Positions 55,516-64,000 of a DNA stretch of 64,000 nt are shown piece after piece. How positions within the stretch are numbered: position 1 is the stretch's first letter; each line of letters starts with the position of its first letter. The notes under the pieces are model-generated. The model did no database searches. It saw only the letters and a program-made list of their open reading frames with translations, and was not told the DNA's origin. Origin of the DNA: Terriglobia bacterium (GTDB lineage Bacteria; Acidobacteriota; Terriglobia; Bryobacterales; Bryobacteraceae); NCBI GenBank assembly GCA_020073305.1, contig JAIQFK010000006.1, forward strand, positions 248,001-312,000, given 5' to 3'. A program made the position numbers and the translations under genes.

Positions 55516-57720
55516 TTACCGGCGCCGCCGCGCGATCCAGATGTTCCCAGTCGTCTCCGCCATGCTGAACAGCAGCCCGCCATCGGTCACCGATAACCCT
55601 ACCTTCCCCGGGCTGCCCAGGCTGCTCAACGACTGCTGCGTGTGATGGAAATGGTAAACCGGGAACGGCGCTCCCTCCGGGTGCTTGGTCTCGCGATCTA
55701 ACCGCTGCCCCCAGATGCACCGGAACCCGTCGCGCTCCGACAAAAAGGTTAGCAGGCCCCCGTCCGGCGACCACTGCGCTTCCCGGTCCATCTGATTTCC
55801 GTCGGTCACCGCGATCCAACTCTCCGGCGCGCCCATGGCGCCGTCACGGAACGGCGTCACGTAGATCGTCCGGGTCGAGTCATTGTCCACCCTCCGCGCT
55901 TGAAACGCGATCCATCGGTCATCTGGAGAAAAGGATTCCGGATAGAGGGCGAGGCTGGGATGCTTGATCAGCTCTCGTGCCGTCCCCTCGGTCAGATCGA
56001 GCAACCCTACACAATACGGCGAGCACGTCTTGGCCTCGAACAGCAGCTTGGTCCCGTCTGATGAGAAACCGCGTGGGGGGCCGCCATTCTTGAAAACCTT
56101 GCCATCGCCGCCCGCGGTGGCTACCACGTGAATGGCCCAGGCGGAGCTCGAAACCGCGTATGCCACTTTCGTTCCGTCCGGCGTGATCTTCGGCGAATCG
56201 AACTCCGACGGGCTCACCGCCAGCATCGCGTCGGTGCCAGACCCCAGGTTCTTCATCCAGATTTCCCGCTTCCCGCCACGGTCCGAGCTGAAAACCAGCC
56301 GCCGGTCTTTTGAAATCGAGGGGAACACCTCGTTCGAGAGATCGCGCGTTACGCGCTCGAGATCGCCGGTGACTTTCCCTGAACTGAGATCCAGAGGAAG
56401 CCGCCAAACGCTGGCGCTCGACGCAAAGCCTGAGAACACAATGGTGCCGTCGTTGGCCACCGATGGCTGGCCCTCCTGGTCCGTCCCGAAGGTCACCCGG
56501 CGCGGGCGGCCGCTGATCTTGCCGTCCTGCGGAGAAATCGTCGCCTTCCAAAGATTCGACGTATCCCCTCGTGCGGTGAAGAAAACCTGATCTCCCACCC
56601 ACGCCGCGGGGAACCCCGCCGCGATGTTCTCGCGCGCAAAAACGGCCAGCGCGCCTGTTTGGATCGGCTCTCCACCATCCGCGGGCGCTACCCACCAATC
56701 CGGTGTCGAAGACTCACTTCGCTGTCCCCAGAACAACAGCCTGCGCCCGTCCGGCGACCACACCGCATCGTGAGCGCCATAAAAACCCGGCACGATCCGT
56801 TTGGGCGTGCCTCCGCTCGCCGGTACGATATAAATCTGCGTGCGCACGAAATACGGCTCGCCAACCCAGTACACGATCCTCTGGCCGTCCGGAGAGAATC
56901 TTGGGCCGCGTCCCTGCTTCGCGATCCCCTTCAGATTCCCGCCCAGTACCGCCGCCGTGTAGACGCCGCCGCCGTCGCGGTCCGACCGGAATGCGACTCT
57001 TGAGCCATCGGGCGAAAATGACGGCTCATAATCGTCCGCGGGACTCGGAGCCAGCCGCACGCGGTCGCCCGTAACGATGTTCTGGACCCAGATGTCCAGG
57101 TTGCCCGCGCCGCTGCGGTCCGAAGCGTACGCCACTAGTTTGCCGTCCGGCGAGATCGCAGGATCCGTGCTGAAACCGGAGTCGTTGGTCAGCCTGGTGA
57201 GCACAAGCTCTTCAGCCGGCCTCTTCCAGAGGACGGATACCAGCGCAATCGCCAAAACCAGCGCCGCCGCGGGAATCGACCAACGCCTTATGTTCGCCCA
57301 CCGCCTCGCCGGCTTGTGCGGCAGCCCATCTCGCACGGTAAAGACCGGCACGAACGTCGAGCCCAGGCTGATCACGATCGGATCGTCTTTGCCCGGGCCC
57401 TCATAATAGTCCTTGAGCTTTTCCCGCAGCCGCCGCTTTTCTACCCGTACCACCGACTTTTCACTGGGTGCGAACTCCCTCTGGTTAAAGACTTTCTCCG
57501 CAATAACCACTTCACTTAAGTGCTCACCGCGCCCATCGATGGTTTCCACAACGATGAATTGCAGGAATTTTGCCAGTGCCGGCGAAAGCGTGTCGTTGGC
57601 CACAATCCGCTCCAGCTCCCGATAGCGCGAATCCAACCGTAGAAGTGTCTTTTTCCACAATGGGCGTGATTTACCGGCGCTGACTGCACGGTCGATCCGC
57701 ACGGGTTGCGGGCCGCTCAT
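55516..57720 (-). CDS. Membrane-bound winged-helix regulator with TolB-like propeller
   Basis: 734 residues from the ATG at 57720 (AGGGAG nine bases upstream). N-terminal part, about 37-135, is a helical DNA-binding-like module seen in acidobacterial regulators (TLSPALAKFLQFIVVETIDGRG, SVVRVEKRRLREKLKDYY). One membrane helix (WSIPAAALVLAIALVSVLW), then WD40/TolB-type repeats outside: AISPDGKLVAYASDRSGAGNLDIW, PSFSPDGSRVAFRSDRDGGG, ISKDRRLVFSSDRGGKREIWM, WSPDGGLLTFLSERDGF. A one-protein transmembrane sensor-regulator is a reasonable reading. Divergent from the second TonB receptor, whose expression it may control. Confidence 0.86.
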   Translation of the reverse strand: MSGPQPVRIDRAVSAGKSRPLWKKTLLRLDSRYRELERIVANDTLSPALAKFLQFIVVETIDGRGEHLSEVVIAEKVFNQREFAPSEKSVVRVEKRRLREKLKDYYEGPGKDDPIVISLGSTFVPVFTVRDGLPHKPARRWANIRRWSIPAAALVLAIALVSVLWKRPAEELVLTRLTNDSGFSTDPAISPDGKLVAYASDRSGAGNLDIWVQNIVTGDRVRLAPSPADDYEPSFSPDGSRVAFRSDRDGGGVYTAAVLGGNLKGIAKQGRGPRFSPDGQRIVYWVGEPYFVRTQIYIVPASGGTPKRIVPGFYGAHDAVWSPDGRRLLFWGQRSESSTPDWWVAPADGGEPIQTGALAVFARENIAAGFPAAWVGDQVFFTARGDTSNLWKATISPQDGKISGRPRRVTFGTDQEGQPSVANDGTIVFSGFASSASVWRLPLDLSSGKVTGDLERVTRDLSNEVFPSISKDRRLVFSSDRGGKREIWMKNLGSGTDAMLAVSPSEFDSPKITPDGTKVAYAVSSSAWAIHVVATAGGDGKVFKNGGPPRGFSSDGTKLLFEAKTCSPYCVGLLDLTEGTARELIKHPSLALYPESFSPDDRWIAFQARRVDNDSTRTIYVTPFRDGAMGAPESWIAVTDGNQMDREAQWSPDGGLLTFLSERDGFRCIWGQRLDRETKHPEGAPFPVYHFHHTQQSLSSLGSPGKVGLSVTDGGLLFSMAETTGNIWIARRRR

Positions 57721-58023
57721 GGGTGGCGACTCCCTGTAACATGGGGGCCGAAGCCACGGCACGACGGGTTTTCCACAAGTAACACGGCTTTAACGTCCTC
57801 ATTTTACCCGAACTGCTGCCCCAATAATCCCGCTGCAACGGACTGAATACAAAAGACCCAAAAGTTTACATACGTCGTGACAAAGATTAACGTTGCCAAC
57901 TTTGCACTAATAGTCGGAACATACTATGCGTTCAGGGAAACTAGTTCCAAAAGGTTAGGTGCCACGCCCGAGTTCTGTCGGCGCGGCCAGGCTCGATTTT
58001 CAGAAATTCGAACAGGAGGTTTT
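57721..58023. other. Intergenic region between the propeller regulator and the second receptor
   Basis: 303 bp shared by two divergent genes. TTTACA (57864-57869)-N17-TAACGT is a weak promoter candidate for the receptor; an AT-rich stretch fills 57790-57950. No gene or structured RNA was seen. Confidence 0.35.
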
Positions 58024-61000
58024 GTGAAAAGCAGAGTTCCATTCACTTGGCTCGTTGTGGCATTGTTTGTCGCGCTGGCGTGCCTGCCAGTCGCGTGGGG
58101 CCAGCAGGTAACCGCTACCATCACGGGAAGGATCACAGACCCGTCAGGCGCCGCCGTTGCGAACGCCAAGGTCACCGCCACATCCGTGGAGCGCGGTATC
58201 CAATATCCGACCACCACGAATGCGGACGGCTACTTCAATCTCCAGTACCTTCTGGTTGGCACCTACAACGTGAAGGTGGAGAACCCAGGCTTCCAAACGG
58301 CCACGCAGTCCAACATCACACTGCAAATGAACCAGGTTGCCAAGCTTGATTTCCAACTCCAGGTCGGCAATGTCGAGACCACCGTCGAAGTGACGGCGGC
58401 GGCTCCGGTGCTGCAGACCGAGACCACGCTGCTGGGTCAAGTCATCGACTCACGGACCAATACCACGCTGCCTCTGGCCACCCGCAACTATGTTGAATTG
58501 ACGCTGCTCGCGCCTGGAAGCGTGCATCCCGACCCGTCTGCCTTCACGGGCGGCCAGACGACCGCCAGCAGCGGACGTCCCTATGTGAATGGCAACCGTG
58601 AGCAGGCCAACAATTTCATCCTGGACGGTTTGGACAACAATCAGGTGTCGGACAACCTGGTCGGCTATACACCTAGCGTGGACGCAATCCAGGAGTTCAA
58701 CGAAATCACGCAGAATGCGCCGGCGGAATTCGGTAACTTCATGGGCGCTATCATCAGCACCACGATCAAATCAGGGACCAATCAGTACCACGGCGATGCA
58801 TTTGAGTTCTTGCGCAACGACGTCTTGAATGCCAACTCGTGGGGCGACAACTTCACGAACGCTCCCAGAGGGAAATTGCGGTGGAACGAATTCGGAGCAA
58901 CCCTCGGCGGGCCGATCAAGAAGGACAAGCTGTTCTTCTTTGTGGATTATCAGGGCCAGCGCTACGATACGCCCACCAGCATTGGCGCTACCAGCCTGCT
59001 TACGGCGCAGGAACGCTCGGGCGACTTCTCAGCCCTGCTTCCCAAAGTTCAACTTTACAACCCGTTCAACGTGGTCAACGGACAGCGCGCGCCGTTTGCG
59101 GGTAACCTCATTCCAGGGAATCTCCTCGACCCGGTAGCGCAGAAAATTGTGAGCGACACCACCGCCTATCCACTGCCGACGAGCCCAGGATTGCTCAACA
59201 ACTACCTGTACGCTTCTCACACCTACAATTACGGCGATCAGGGCGACGCCAAGATCGATTGGAGTGTCAGCGACAAAGACCGCGTGTTTGGCCGGTATTC
59301 GCAAAGCATGTTCACGAATCCGACCACCAACAACGTGCCGATCTTTTACAACTCGTTCAACAACTCTCCCAGCCACACCGGTGTGCTCGATTGGACCCGA
59401 GCGGTGTCACCCACAATGGTCAATGAGGCTCGGGTAGGCGTAAACTACGTGTTTCTGAACAATGGCGCGGCGGGCAACGGGCTCGCCAATTTCCCGCAGA
59501 CCGTGGGGCTCCCCGGCACGGTGTCGGACATTCTTTCTTCCATGTCGCTTAGCGGCGGCAACGCCGCCAGCTTCGGGAGTTCCGATAACGAGCAACTCTT
59601 CGCCGATACGGTGATTCAATACGAAGACGCTCTGAACATCACCAAAGGCGCCCACAACATGCATCTCGGTTTCCAGGGTTGGCGCCAGCGCATCGACACG
59701 TTCTATTCGGGCAACAACGGGAGAGCCGGCACGTTCACCTTCGATGGCCGCTTCTCGGCCGGTCCGAATCCGTTGGCCACGGCCAGCGCCGTCAGCGGCA
59801 TCGCCGAAGCCGACTTCATGTTAGGCTTGCCCGCGCAGATCGGTGGGGGCGTAAACGGCGGTACCTGGGGGCAACGCGCCAATATCTTTGCCGCGTTCTT
59901 CCAGGACGACTGGCACGTTACGCCAAAGCTCACGCTGAACCTCGGCTTACGTTGGGAACTGCACACTCCGTGGGTGGAGGTGAAAAACCGGCAGTCTAAT
60001 TTCGGGTTGATTTCCGGCGCTCTGGAGTTGCCGGGCCAGGATGGAAACAGCAACGCCCTGTACAATACCTACAATGGCATCACCAATTTCCAACCGCGAA
60101 TAGGCTTGGCATACAACGTGGCAAAGAACACCGTAATTCGCGCCGCGTACACGCTCTCTTCGTACCTCGAAGGGACGGGCACGAACTTGCGCCTCACCAT
60201 TAACCCCCCGTTCGCGCATGAAACGGATGCCCTCTATCAATCCCTATCTGTGCCCACTTCCACGCTGAGTCAGGGATTCTTACCGCTCGAGGCCAATCCG
60301 TCGAACCCATACTCCGGCGCCGGGATTCGGCTCTGGGACCCAAACGTCCGGCCGGCCGTGTCGAACCAATGGAACCTCACAGTCCAGCGGGAGTTCGCCA
60401 GCAACACCACGCTGCAAGTTGGCTATGTCGGCCAGCGCACGGCGCATCTGATGGTCCCCATGCCGTACTTCCAGAAGCAGCTCAACCCCGACGGCACGGT
60501 CACGGGTAGCCCGTACCTGTCCGGCAATCCGGCCGTTTATGACCAGATCAGCCAGATTTCCGGCACCGCATCCAACGGCAATCAGGCTTACAACGCGTTG
60601 CAGGCTGTGTTACTAAAACGGTTCAGCAACGGCCTGGAGTACTCGGTTGCCTACACGTACTCCAAGTGCATGACGGACTCCAGCGGCTACTACGGCTCCT
60701 GGGGTGGTCAGACCACGCCAACATCGCCTTACTGGCAGAACCTTTATGACAAGAGGGCGGAATGGGGTCCCTGCTACTATGACGTGGCGCACGTTCTAAC
60801 CAGTTACGCCACCTACGACCTTCCCTTCGGCCGGGACCGCCACTTCGGCAAGAACCTCAACCCGGTCGTCAACGCGGTGGCAGGAGACTGGCAAGTCAAT
60901 GCCATTCTCAGCCTGCACACCGGCTTCGCGATCACGGCCGGAGGCCCCGATGCTTCCGGTACGAACTCGCGCGGGTCGCGCCCCGATTGCCTCTCTCCCG

Positions 61001-61344
61001 TGACCATCAATGGCAGGCAGAATTCACCGCTGGGCGGCTACCAATGGTTTGACCCGAACGCCTTTGGTCCGGCGGCGCCCGGTACCTTTGGTTCCTGCGG
61101 CGTCGGCACAATTCGCGGTCCGGGGTTAAGCACCATGGACTTGAGCCTGGCGAAGTTCTTCAACATTACCGAACGATATAAGGTGGAATTCAGAAGCGAG
61201 TTCGTCAACCTCACGAACACGCCGATTCTGAACTCTCCGAACAACGGACTAGGCACGACCATGGGCCTGCTCCAGGGCGCAGGAGGAGCCAATTTGGGTA
61301 ATTTCGGCAGACAAATCCAATTCGCCTTGAAGTTCCACTTCTGA
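58024..61344 (+). CDS. Oar-like TonB-dependent receptor
   Basis: 1106 residues from a GTG at 58024; AGGAGG at 58014-58019 decides this start. Signal SRVPFTWLVVALFVALACLPVAWG, carboxypeptidase-regulatory-like domain (VTATITGRITDPSGAAVANAKVTATS, NADGYFNLQYLLVGTYNVKVENPGF), plug (FMGAIISTTIKSGTNQYHGDAFEFLRNDVLNANSW), and a large barrel ending NLGNFGRQIQFALKFHF with C-terminal aromatic residue. A paralogue of the receptor at 51414 but with a different extracellular part, so probably a different ligand. A terminator follows. Confidence 0.94.
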   Translation: MKSRVPFTWLVVALFVALACLPVAWGQQVTATITGRITDPSGAAVANAKVTATSVERGIQYPTTTNADGYFNLQYLLVGTYNVKVENPGFQTATQSNITLQMNQVAKLDFQLQVGNVETTVEVTAAAPVLQTETTLLGQVIDSRTNTTLPLATRNYVELTLLAPGSVHPDPSAFTGGQTTASSGRPYVNGNREQANNFILDGLDNNQVSDNLVGYTPSVDAIQEFNEITQNAPAEFGNFMGAIISTTIKSGTNQYHGDAFEFLRNDVLNANSWGDNFTNAPRGKLRWNEFGATLGGPIKKDKLFFFVDYQGQRYDTPTSIGATSLLTAQERSGDFSALLPKVQLYNPFNVVNGQRAPFAGNLIPGNLLDPVAQKIVSDTTAYPLPTSPGLLNNYLYASHTYNYGDQGDAKIDWSVSDKDRVFGRYSQSMFTNPTTNNVPIFYNSFNNSPSHTGVLDWTRAVSPTMVNEARVGVNYVFLNNGAAGNGLANFPQTVGLPGTVSDILSSMSLSGGNAASFGSSDNEQLFADTVIQYEDALNITKGAHNMHLGFQGWRQRIDTFYSGNNGRAGTFTFDGRFSAGPNPLATASAVSGIAEADFMLGLPAQIGGGVNGGTWGQRANIFAAFFQDDWHVTPKLTLNLGLRWELHTPWVEVKNRQSNFGLISGALELPGQDGNSNALYNTYNGITNFQPRIGLAYNVAKNTVIRAAYTLSSYLEGTGTNLRLTINPPFAHETDALYQSLSVPTSTLSQGFLPLEANPSNPYSGAGIRLWDPNVRPAVSNQWNLTVQREFASNTTLQVGYVGQRTAHLMVPMPYFQKQLNPDGTVTGSPYLSGNPAVYDQISQISGTASNGNQAYNALQAVLLKRFSNGLEYSVAYTYSKCMTDSSGYYGSWGGQTTPTSPYWQNLYDKRAEWGPCYYDVAHVLTSYATYDLPFGRDRHFGKNLNPVVNAVAGDWQVNAILSLHTGFAITAGGPDASGTNSRGSRPDCLSPVTINGRQNSPLGGYQWFDPNAFGPAAPGTFGSCGVGTIRGPGLSTMDLSLAKFFNITERYKVEFRSEFVNLTNTPILNSPNNGLGTTMGLLQGAGGANLGNFGRQIQFALKFHF

Positions 61345-61376
61345 CGGCTCCGAGTCGTCACCAGACACCAATTGGC

Positions 61377-61410
61377 GGGGCCGCGACAGCGTTCGCGGCC
61401 CCGTAGTTTT
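61377..61410 (+). terminator. Rho-independent terminator after the receptor
   Basis: GGGGCCGCGA / TCGCGGCCCC (61377-61386 and 61393-61402), ten perfect pairs with a six-base loop, then GTAG and TTTT (61407-61410). Confidence 0.8.
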
Positions 61411-61455
61411 CTGAGCGGTCGCGCACCTGCGCTACGATTGGACTTGCCAGCAATC

Positions 61456-62445
61456 ATGAAGAGCCGGATCATTCCAGCCACCGCGGCCGTGTTGATCAGC
61501 TCCGTATTCGCCGCGGAAGCTCCGAAGAAGGCGCCTGCACCCGATCCCTCGGCTGCCGCCCGCCGCGGCGTCGAACTCGCGGAAACCGGCCAGTGCAGGG
61601 AGGCGGTGCCCATGCTGGCGAAGTCCCTATCACGCCTTGCGGATAAAGAACTCCAGAAGAGGGCAGGATTCGACGGGATCCGCTGCGCCATGGCGGCTGA
61701 TCAGATGGATTCCGCACTGGATTTCATCCGCGTACTCAACCGCGAACTCCCGCGCGACCCCGAGGTGCTCTATCTCGCGGTTCACGTTTTCTCCGACCTC
61801 TCGGTTCGCGCCTCGCAGCAACTGCTGTTCACCTCCCCGGGTTCCTACCAGGTGCATGAGCTCAATGCCGAGGCGCTTGAAACGCAAGGCCGGTGGAACG
61901 ACGCGGCGATGGAATACCGTGAGGTGCTGAAGAAGAACCCGCGCCTGCCCGGCATTCACTATCGCCTGGGCCGCCTGTTGCTTTCCGCGCCCAGGACCGC
62001 TACCAGTCGGGACGAAGCCCGGCGTGAATTTGAAGAGGAACTCAAGCTCAATGCCAACAACGCCGGCGCGGAGTACGTGCTGGGCGAACTGGCTCGCGAA
62101 GACGAGCAGTGGCCGGCGGCGATCGAGCATTTCAGCCACGCAGCGAAACTCGATGCCGGATTCGGCGACGCGTTCATCGGCCTGGGCCGCTCTCTGATCT
62201 CCGGCGGGCGCCCCGCCGAAGCCGTTGCCCCCCTGGAAATCGCGGAAAAGCTCCTGCCCGATAATCCCGCGGCGCACTTCAATCTGGCTACCGCCTATCG
62301 CCTGACGGGACGGAAGCCAGACGCGGACCGCGAGTTCGCCCTCCACCAGCAGACATCCGAAAAAATGCGCCAGATGAAGGAACAGATCCACGCCGGCGTG
62401 ACAGGCCCGCAGAACCCGATGGGCCCGCAAAAGGACGAACCGTAA
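61456..62445 (+). CDS. Secreted TPR-repeat protein
   Basis: 329 residues from the ATG at 61456, at which a signal peptide begins (MKSRIIPATAAVLISSVFA); the longer frame from 61372 overlaps the terminator. A short Lys/Pro/Ala linker leads to TPR-like helices: RGVELAETGQCREAVPMLAKSLSRLAD, AALEYREVLKKNPRLPGIHYRLGRLLL-type repeats (as DAAMEYREVL), and EYVLGELAREDEQWPAAIEHFSHAAKLDAGFGDAFIGLGRSLISGG. Shorter than the two TPR proteins at 43813 and 46977. Directly followed by another CRTAC1 gene, repeating the pairing. Confidence 0.86.
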   Translation: MKSRIIPATAAVLISSVFAAEAPKKAPAPDPSAAARRGVELAETGQCREAVPMLAKSLSRLADKELQKRAGFDGIRCAMAADQMDSALDFIRVLNRELPRDPEVLYLAVHVFSDLSVRASQQLLFTSPGSYQVHELNAEALETQGRWNDAAMEYREVLKKNPRLPGIHYRLGRLLLSAPRTATSRDEARREFEEELKLNANNAGAEYVLGELAREDEQWPAAIEHFSHAAKLDAGFGDAFIGLGRSLISGGRPAEAVAPLEIAEKLLPDNPAAHFNLATAYRLTGRKPDADREFALHQQTSEKMRQMKEQIHAGVTGPQNPMGPQKDEP

Positions 62446-62451
62446 CTTTTT

Positions 62452-64000
62452 GTGTGTAATGATCGGCTTACCTGTAGCGCAGGCCTACCCGCGGGGTTTG
62501 CGGGGAGACCTGCGGCATTTTATTGGATCCCGGCAAAGAGCCGCAGGTCCCCGCAAAAAGCGCGTGGGCCTGCGCTACATATTTCCGCCTTCCTGCTCCT
62601 CGCATTCACGCTCCACGCCGCGCCCGTTCAATTCACCAACATCACGAAATCCGCCGGCATCCACTTCATCCATTTCAAGGGCGCCAACGGAACGTCGACC
62701 ACGCTCGAAGAGGCCGGTCCTGGCGTATGCGTGGCCGATTTTGACGGCGATGGCTACCAGGACATTTACTTCGTCAACGGCCGCGATCTCTACAAACGCG
62801 GCATTACCACACGTAATGCGCTCTACCGCAATAACGGCGACGGCACATTCACCGACGTCACGGAAAAGGCGGGCGTGCCCGGCGATGCCTACGGCCTCGG
62901 CTGCGTGTGGGGCGATTACGACAACGACGGTTTCCCCGATCTGTACGTGACGCAGTACGGGAAAAACATCCTGTATCACAACAACGGCAACGGCACGTTC
63001 ACCGACGTCACCGACAAGGCCGGCGTGGGCGGATCGGATTTCGGCACCGTGTTCCACACCGGCGCCACGTTCCTTGATTACGACCGCGACGGCAAGCTCG
63101 ATCTCTACGTAGGCGGCTACGCAAACTTCGGACCTACCAGTCAGCGCACTTGCACCATCGGTTACGGCGTGGTCACCAGTTGCCGGCCCACGGTGTACGG
63201 CGGCACGCCGGACGTGCTCTATCACAACAACGGCGACGGAACCTTCACCAATGTGACCAAAGCGGCGAAGATCTTCCAGCCCAAGGGCCTGAATCTTTCC
63301 GTAGGCGCCGCGGACTACGACAACGACGGCTGGCCCGACCTGTTCGTCGCCAATGATGGCATCGAGGCGTACCTCTACCACAACAACCACAACGGAACGT
63401 TCACCGAAGTGGCGGTGACGAGCGGCATGGCGCTTACTTCGAATGGCAACGCCATGGCAGCCATGTGCATCTCGCTGGGTGATTACGACAACGACGGCTA
63501 CCTCGATTTGTACATTTCCGATTTCCAGTTGTCCTCCGATCACGTCTGGCACAACGACGGCAAGGGCTTCTTCGATGAAGTGAGCGACAAGGCGGGAATC
63601 ACCGTGCCGACCCGCAATGTGCTGAGCTTCGGCGGCGGCTTCTTCGACTACGATAACGACGGCTGGCTGGATCTGTTCATCGTGAATGGCCACGTCTATC
63701 CGGAAGTCGAGCAGGTCTCGCCGGACATTCACTACAAACAGATCAACTCGCTGTTCCGCAACGACACGCACGGTAAATTCACCGAAGTAACCAGGAGTTC
63801 GGGCGACGGATTTTCGACTCCGTACGCCGGCCGCGGCGCCGCATTCGCCGATTTCGACAATGACGGCAACATGGATATTGTGGCGGCCAATAACGGCGAC
63901 CCGCCGCTCGTACTGCACAACTCCGGCGGCACTGGCAATCACTTCCTCAACTTCAAACTGGTGGGGACCAAAAGCAACCGCGACGGCATGGGCGCGCGCA
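62452..64000 (+). CDS. CRTAC1-family FG-GAP/UnbV protein, C-terminus beyond the window
   Basis: Open to the window edge. The usual signal (ISAFLLLAFTLHAA) begins right after a 105-bp palindrome, and the only standard start in frame upstream is GTG at 62452, which would add 43 residues encoded mostly by the palindrome. Mature part has VQFTNITKSAGIHFIHFKG, then FG-GAP loops ADFDGDGYQDIYFVNG, GDYDNDGFPDLYVTQY, LDYDRDGKLDLYVGGY, ADYDNDGWPDLFVAND, GDYDNDGYLDLYIS, FFDYDNDGWLDLFIV and FADFDNDGNMDIVAAN, then the beginning of UnbV (FKLVGTKSNRDGMGAR). Family call firm; start unresolved. Confidence 0.85.
   Translation, partial: MCNDRLTCSAGLPAGFAGRPAAFYWIPAKSRRSPQKARGPALHISAFLLLAFTLHAAPVQFTNITKSAGIHFIHFKGANGTSTTLEEAGPGVCVADFDGDGYQDIYFVNGRDLYKRGITTRNALYRNNGDGTFTDVTEKAGVPGDAYGLGCVWGDYDNDGFPDLYVTQYGKNILYHNNGNGTFTDVTDKAGVGGSDFGTVFHTGATFLDYDRDGKLDLYVGGYANFGPTSQRTCTIGYGVVTSCRPTVYGGTPDVLYHNNGDGTFTNVTKAAKIFQPKGLNLSVGAADYDNDGWPDLFVANDGIEAYLYHNNHNGTFTEVAVTSGMALTSNGNAMAAMCISLGDYDNDGYLDLYISDFQLSSDHVWHNDGKGFFDEVSDKAGITVPTRNVLSFGGGFFDYDNDGWLDLFIVNGHVYPEVEQVSPDIHYKQINSLFRNDTHGKFTEVTRSSGDGFSTPYAGRGAAFADFDNDGNMDIVAANNGDPPLVLHNSGGTGNHFLNFKLVGTKSNRDGMGAR
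62474..62578. repeat. 105-bp imperfect palindrome (REP/MITE-like)
   Basis: Left arm starts GTAGCGCAGGCC and carries TTTGCGGGG and ACCTGCGGC; the right arm read backwards gives GTAGCGCAGGCC, TTTTTGCGGGG and ACCTGCGGC with small mismatches and gaps. About 35 of 42 arm positions pair, with a central ATTTTATTGGATCCCGG segment. No transposase or target duplication was seen. It separates the TPR and CRTAC1 genes. Confidence 0.75.

Noticed and set aside
62575-63942. Antisense frame of 455 codons at the right end
   Set aside because: Same effect as above, mirroring FG-GAP repeats of the forward CRTAC1 gene.

Overview
The window looks like chromosomal DNA of an acidobacterium, most likely of the Solibacteres/Bryobacterales type. 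The reasons are its high GC content and several families that expand in that group: VWFA-related secreted proteins, CRTAC1-type FG-GAP/UnbV proteins paired with TPR proteins, Oar-like TonB-dependent receptors with a carboxypeptidase-like N-terminal domain, winged-helix/TolB-propeller regulators, PEGA-domain Ser/Thr kinases, and an alternative complex III (ACIII) operon fused to a caa3-type oxidase operon. The assignment rests on gene content; no rRNA lies in the window. No insertion sequence, integrase, phage gene or CRISPR array was seen.

Layout. 1-10.3 kb: a truncated FAD oxidoreductase, an HD-GYP/GAF signalling protein, a VWFA protein, an AlkA-type glycosylase, a leftward Ser/Thr kinase / hydroxyacid oxidase / beta-propeller set, and a BON-domain protein. 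10.3-12 kb: two PilZ genes flanking tRNA-Arg(ACG). 12-20.3 kb: a signalling locus with two paralogous KdpD/KdpE-like histidine kinase-response regulator pairs, a third regulator with a degenerate receiver, a secreted VWFA protein, a small HTH protein and a membrane-anchored Ser/Thr kinase. 20.3-30 kb: housekeeping and metabolism (glnA, an enolase-superfamily dehydratase, uppS-tmk-holB, an alcohol dehydrogenase overlapping aroA, a receiver-less PhoB-type regulator). 30.3-42.6 kb: a tightly packed respiratory operon, actABCDEF, a small membrane protein, sco, coxBACD. 43.8-51.4 kb: alternating TPR and CRTAC1 genes. 51.4-64 kb: two Oar-like TonB receptors, tRNA-Arg(TCT), a membrane-bound propeller regulator, and another TPR/CRTAC1 pair running off the end.

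Working together: the act-cox operon should encode a quinol:cytochrome c/oxygen oxidoreductase chain (ActABCDEF oxidises menaquinol, and the CoxB-fused cytochrome c passes electrons to an A2-type haem-copper oxidase), with Sco supplying copper to CuA. The 12-20 kb locus is the most notable unexplained part. The motif TCATG(A/C)CTTTTTCA occurs at least six times there, only in intergenic regions and always oriented toward a gene of the locus. In four cases it lies 17-19 bp ahead of a -10-like hexamer. This suggests a self-contained, autoregulated sensory module. A second notable feature is a 105-bp imperfect palindrome at 62474-62578 that replaces the expected start region of the last CRTAC1 gene.

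Start sites were chosen by Shine-Dalgarno spacing, signal peptides, overlaps and promoter-like sequences; uncertain ones are flagged in each entry.
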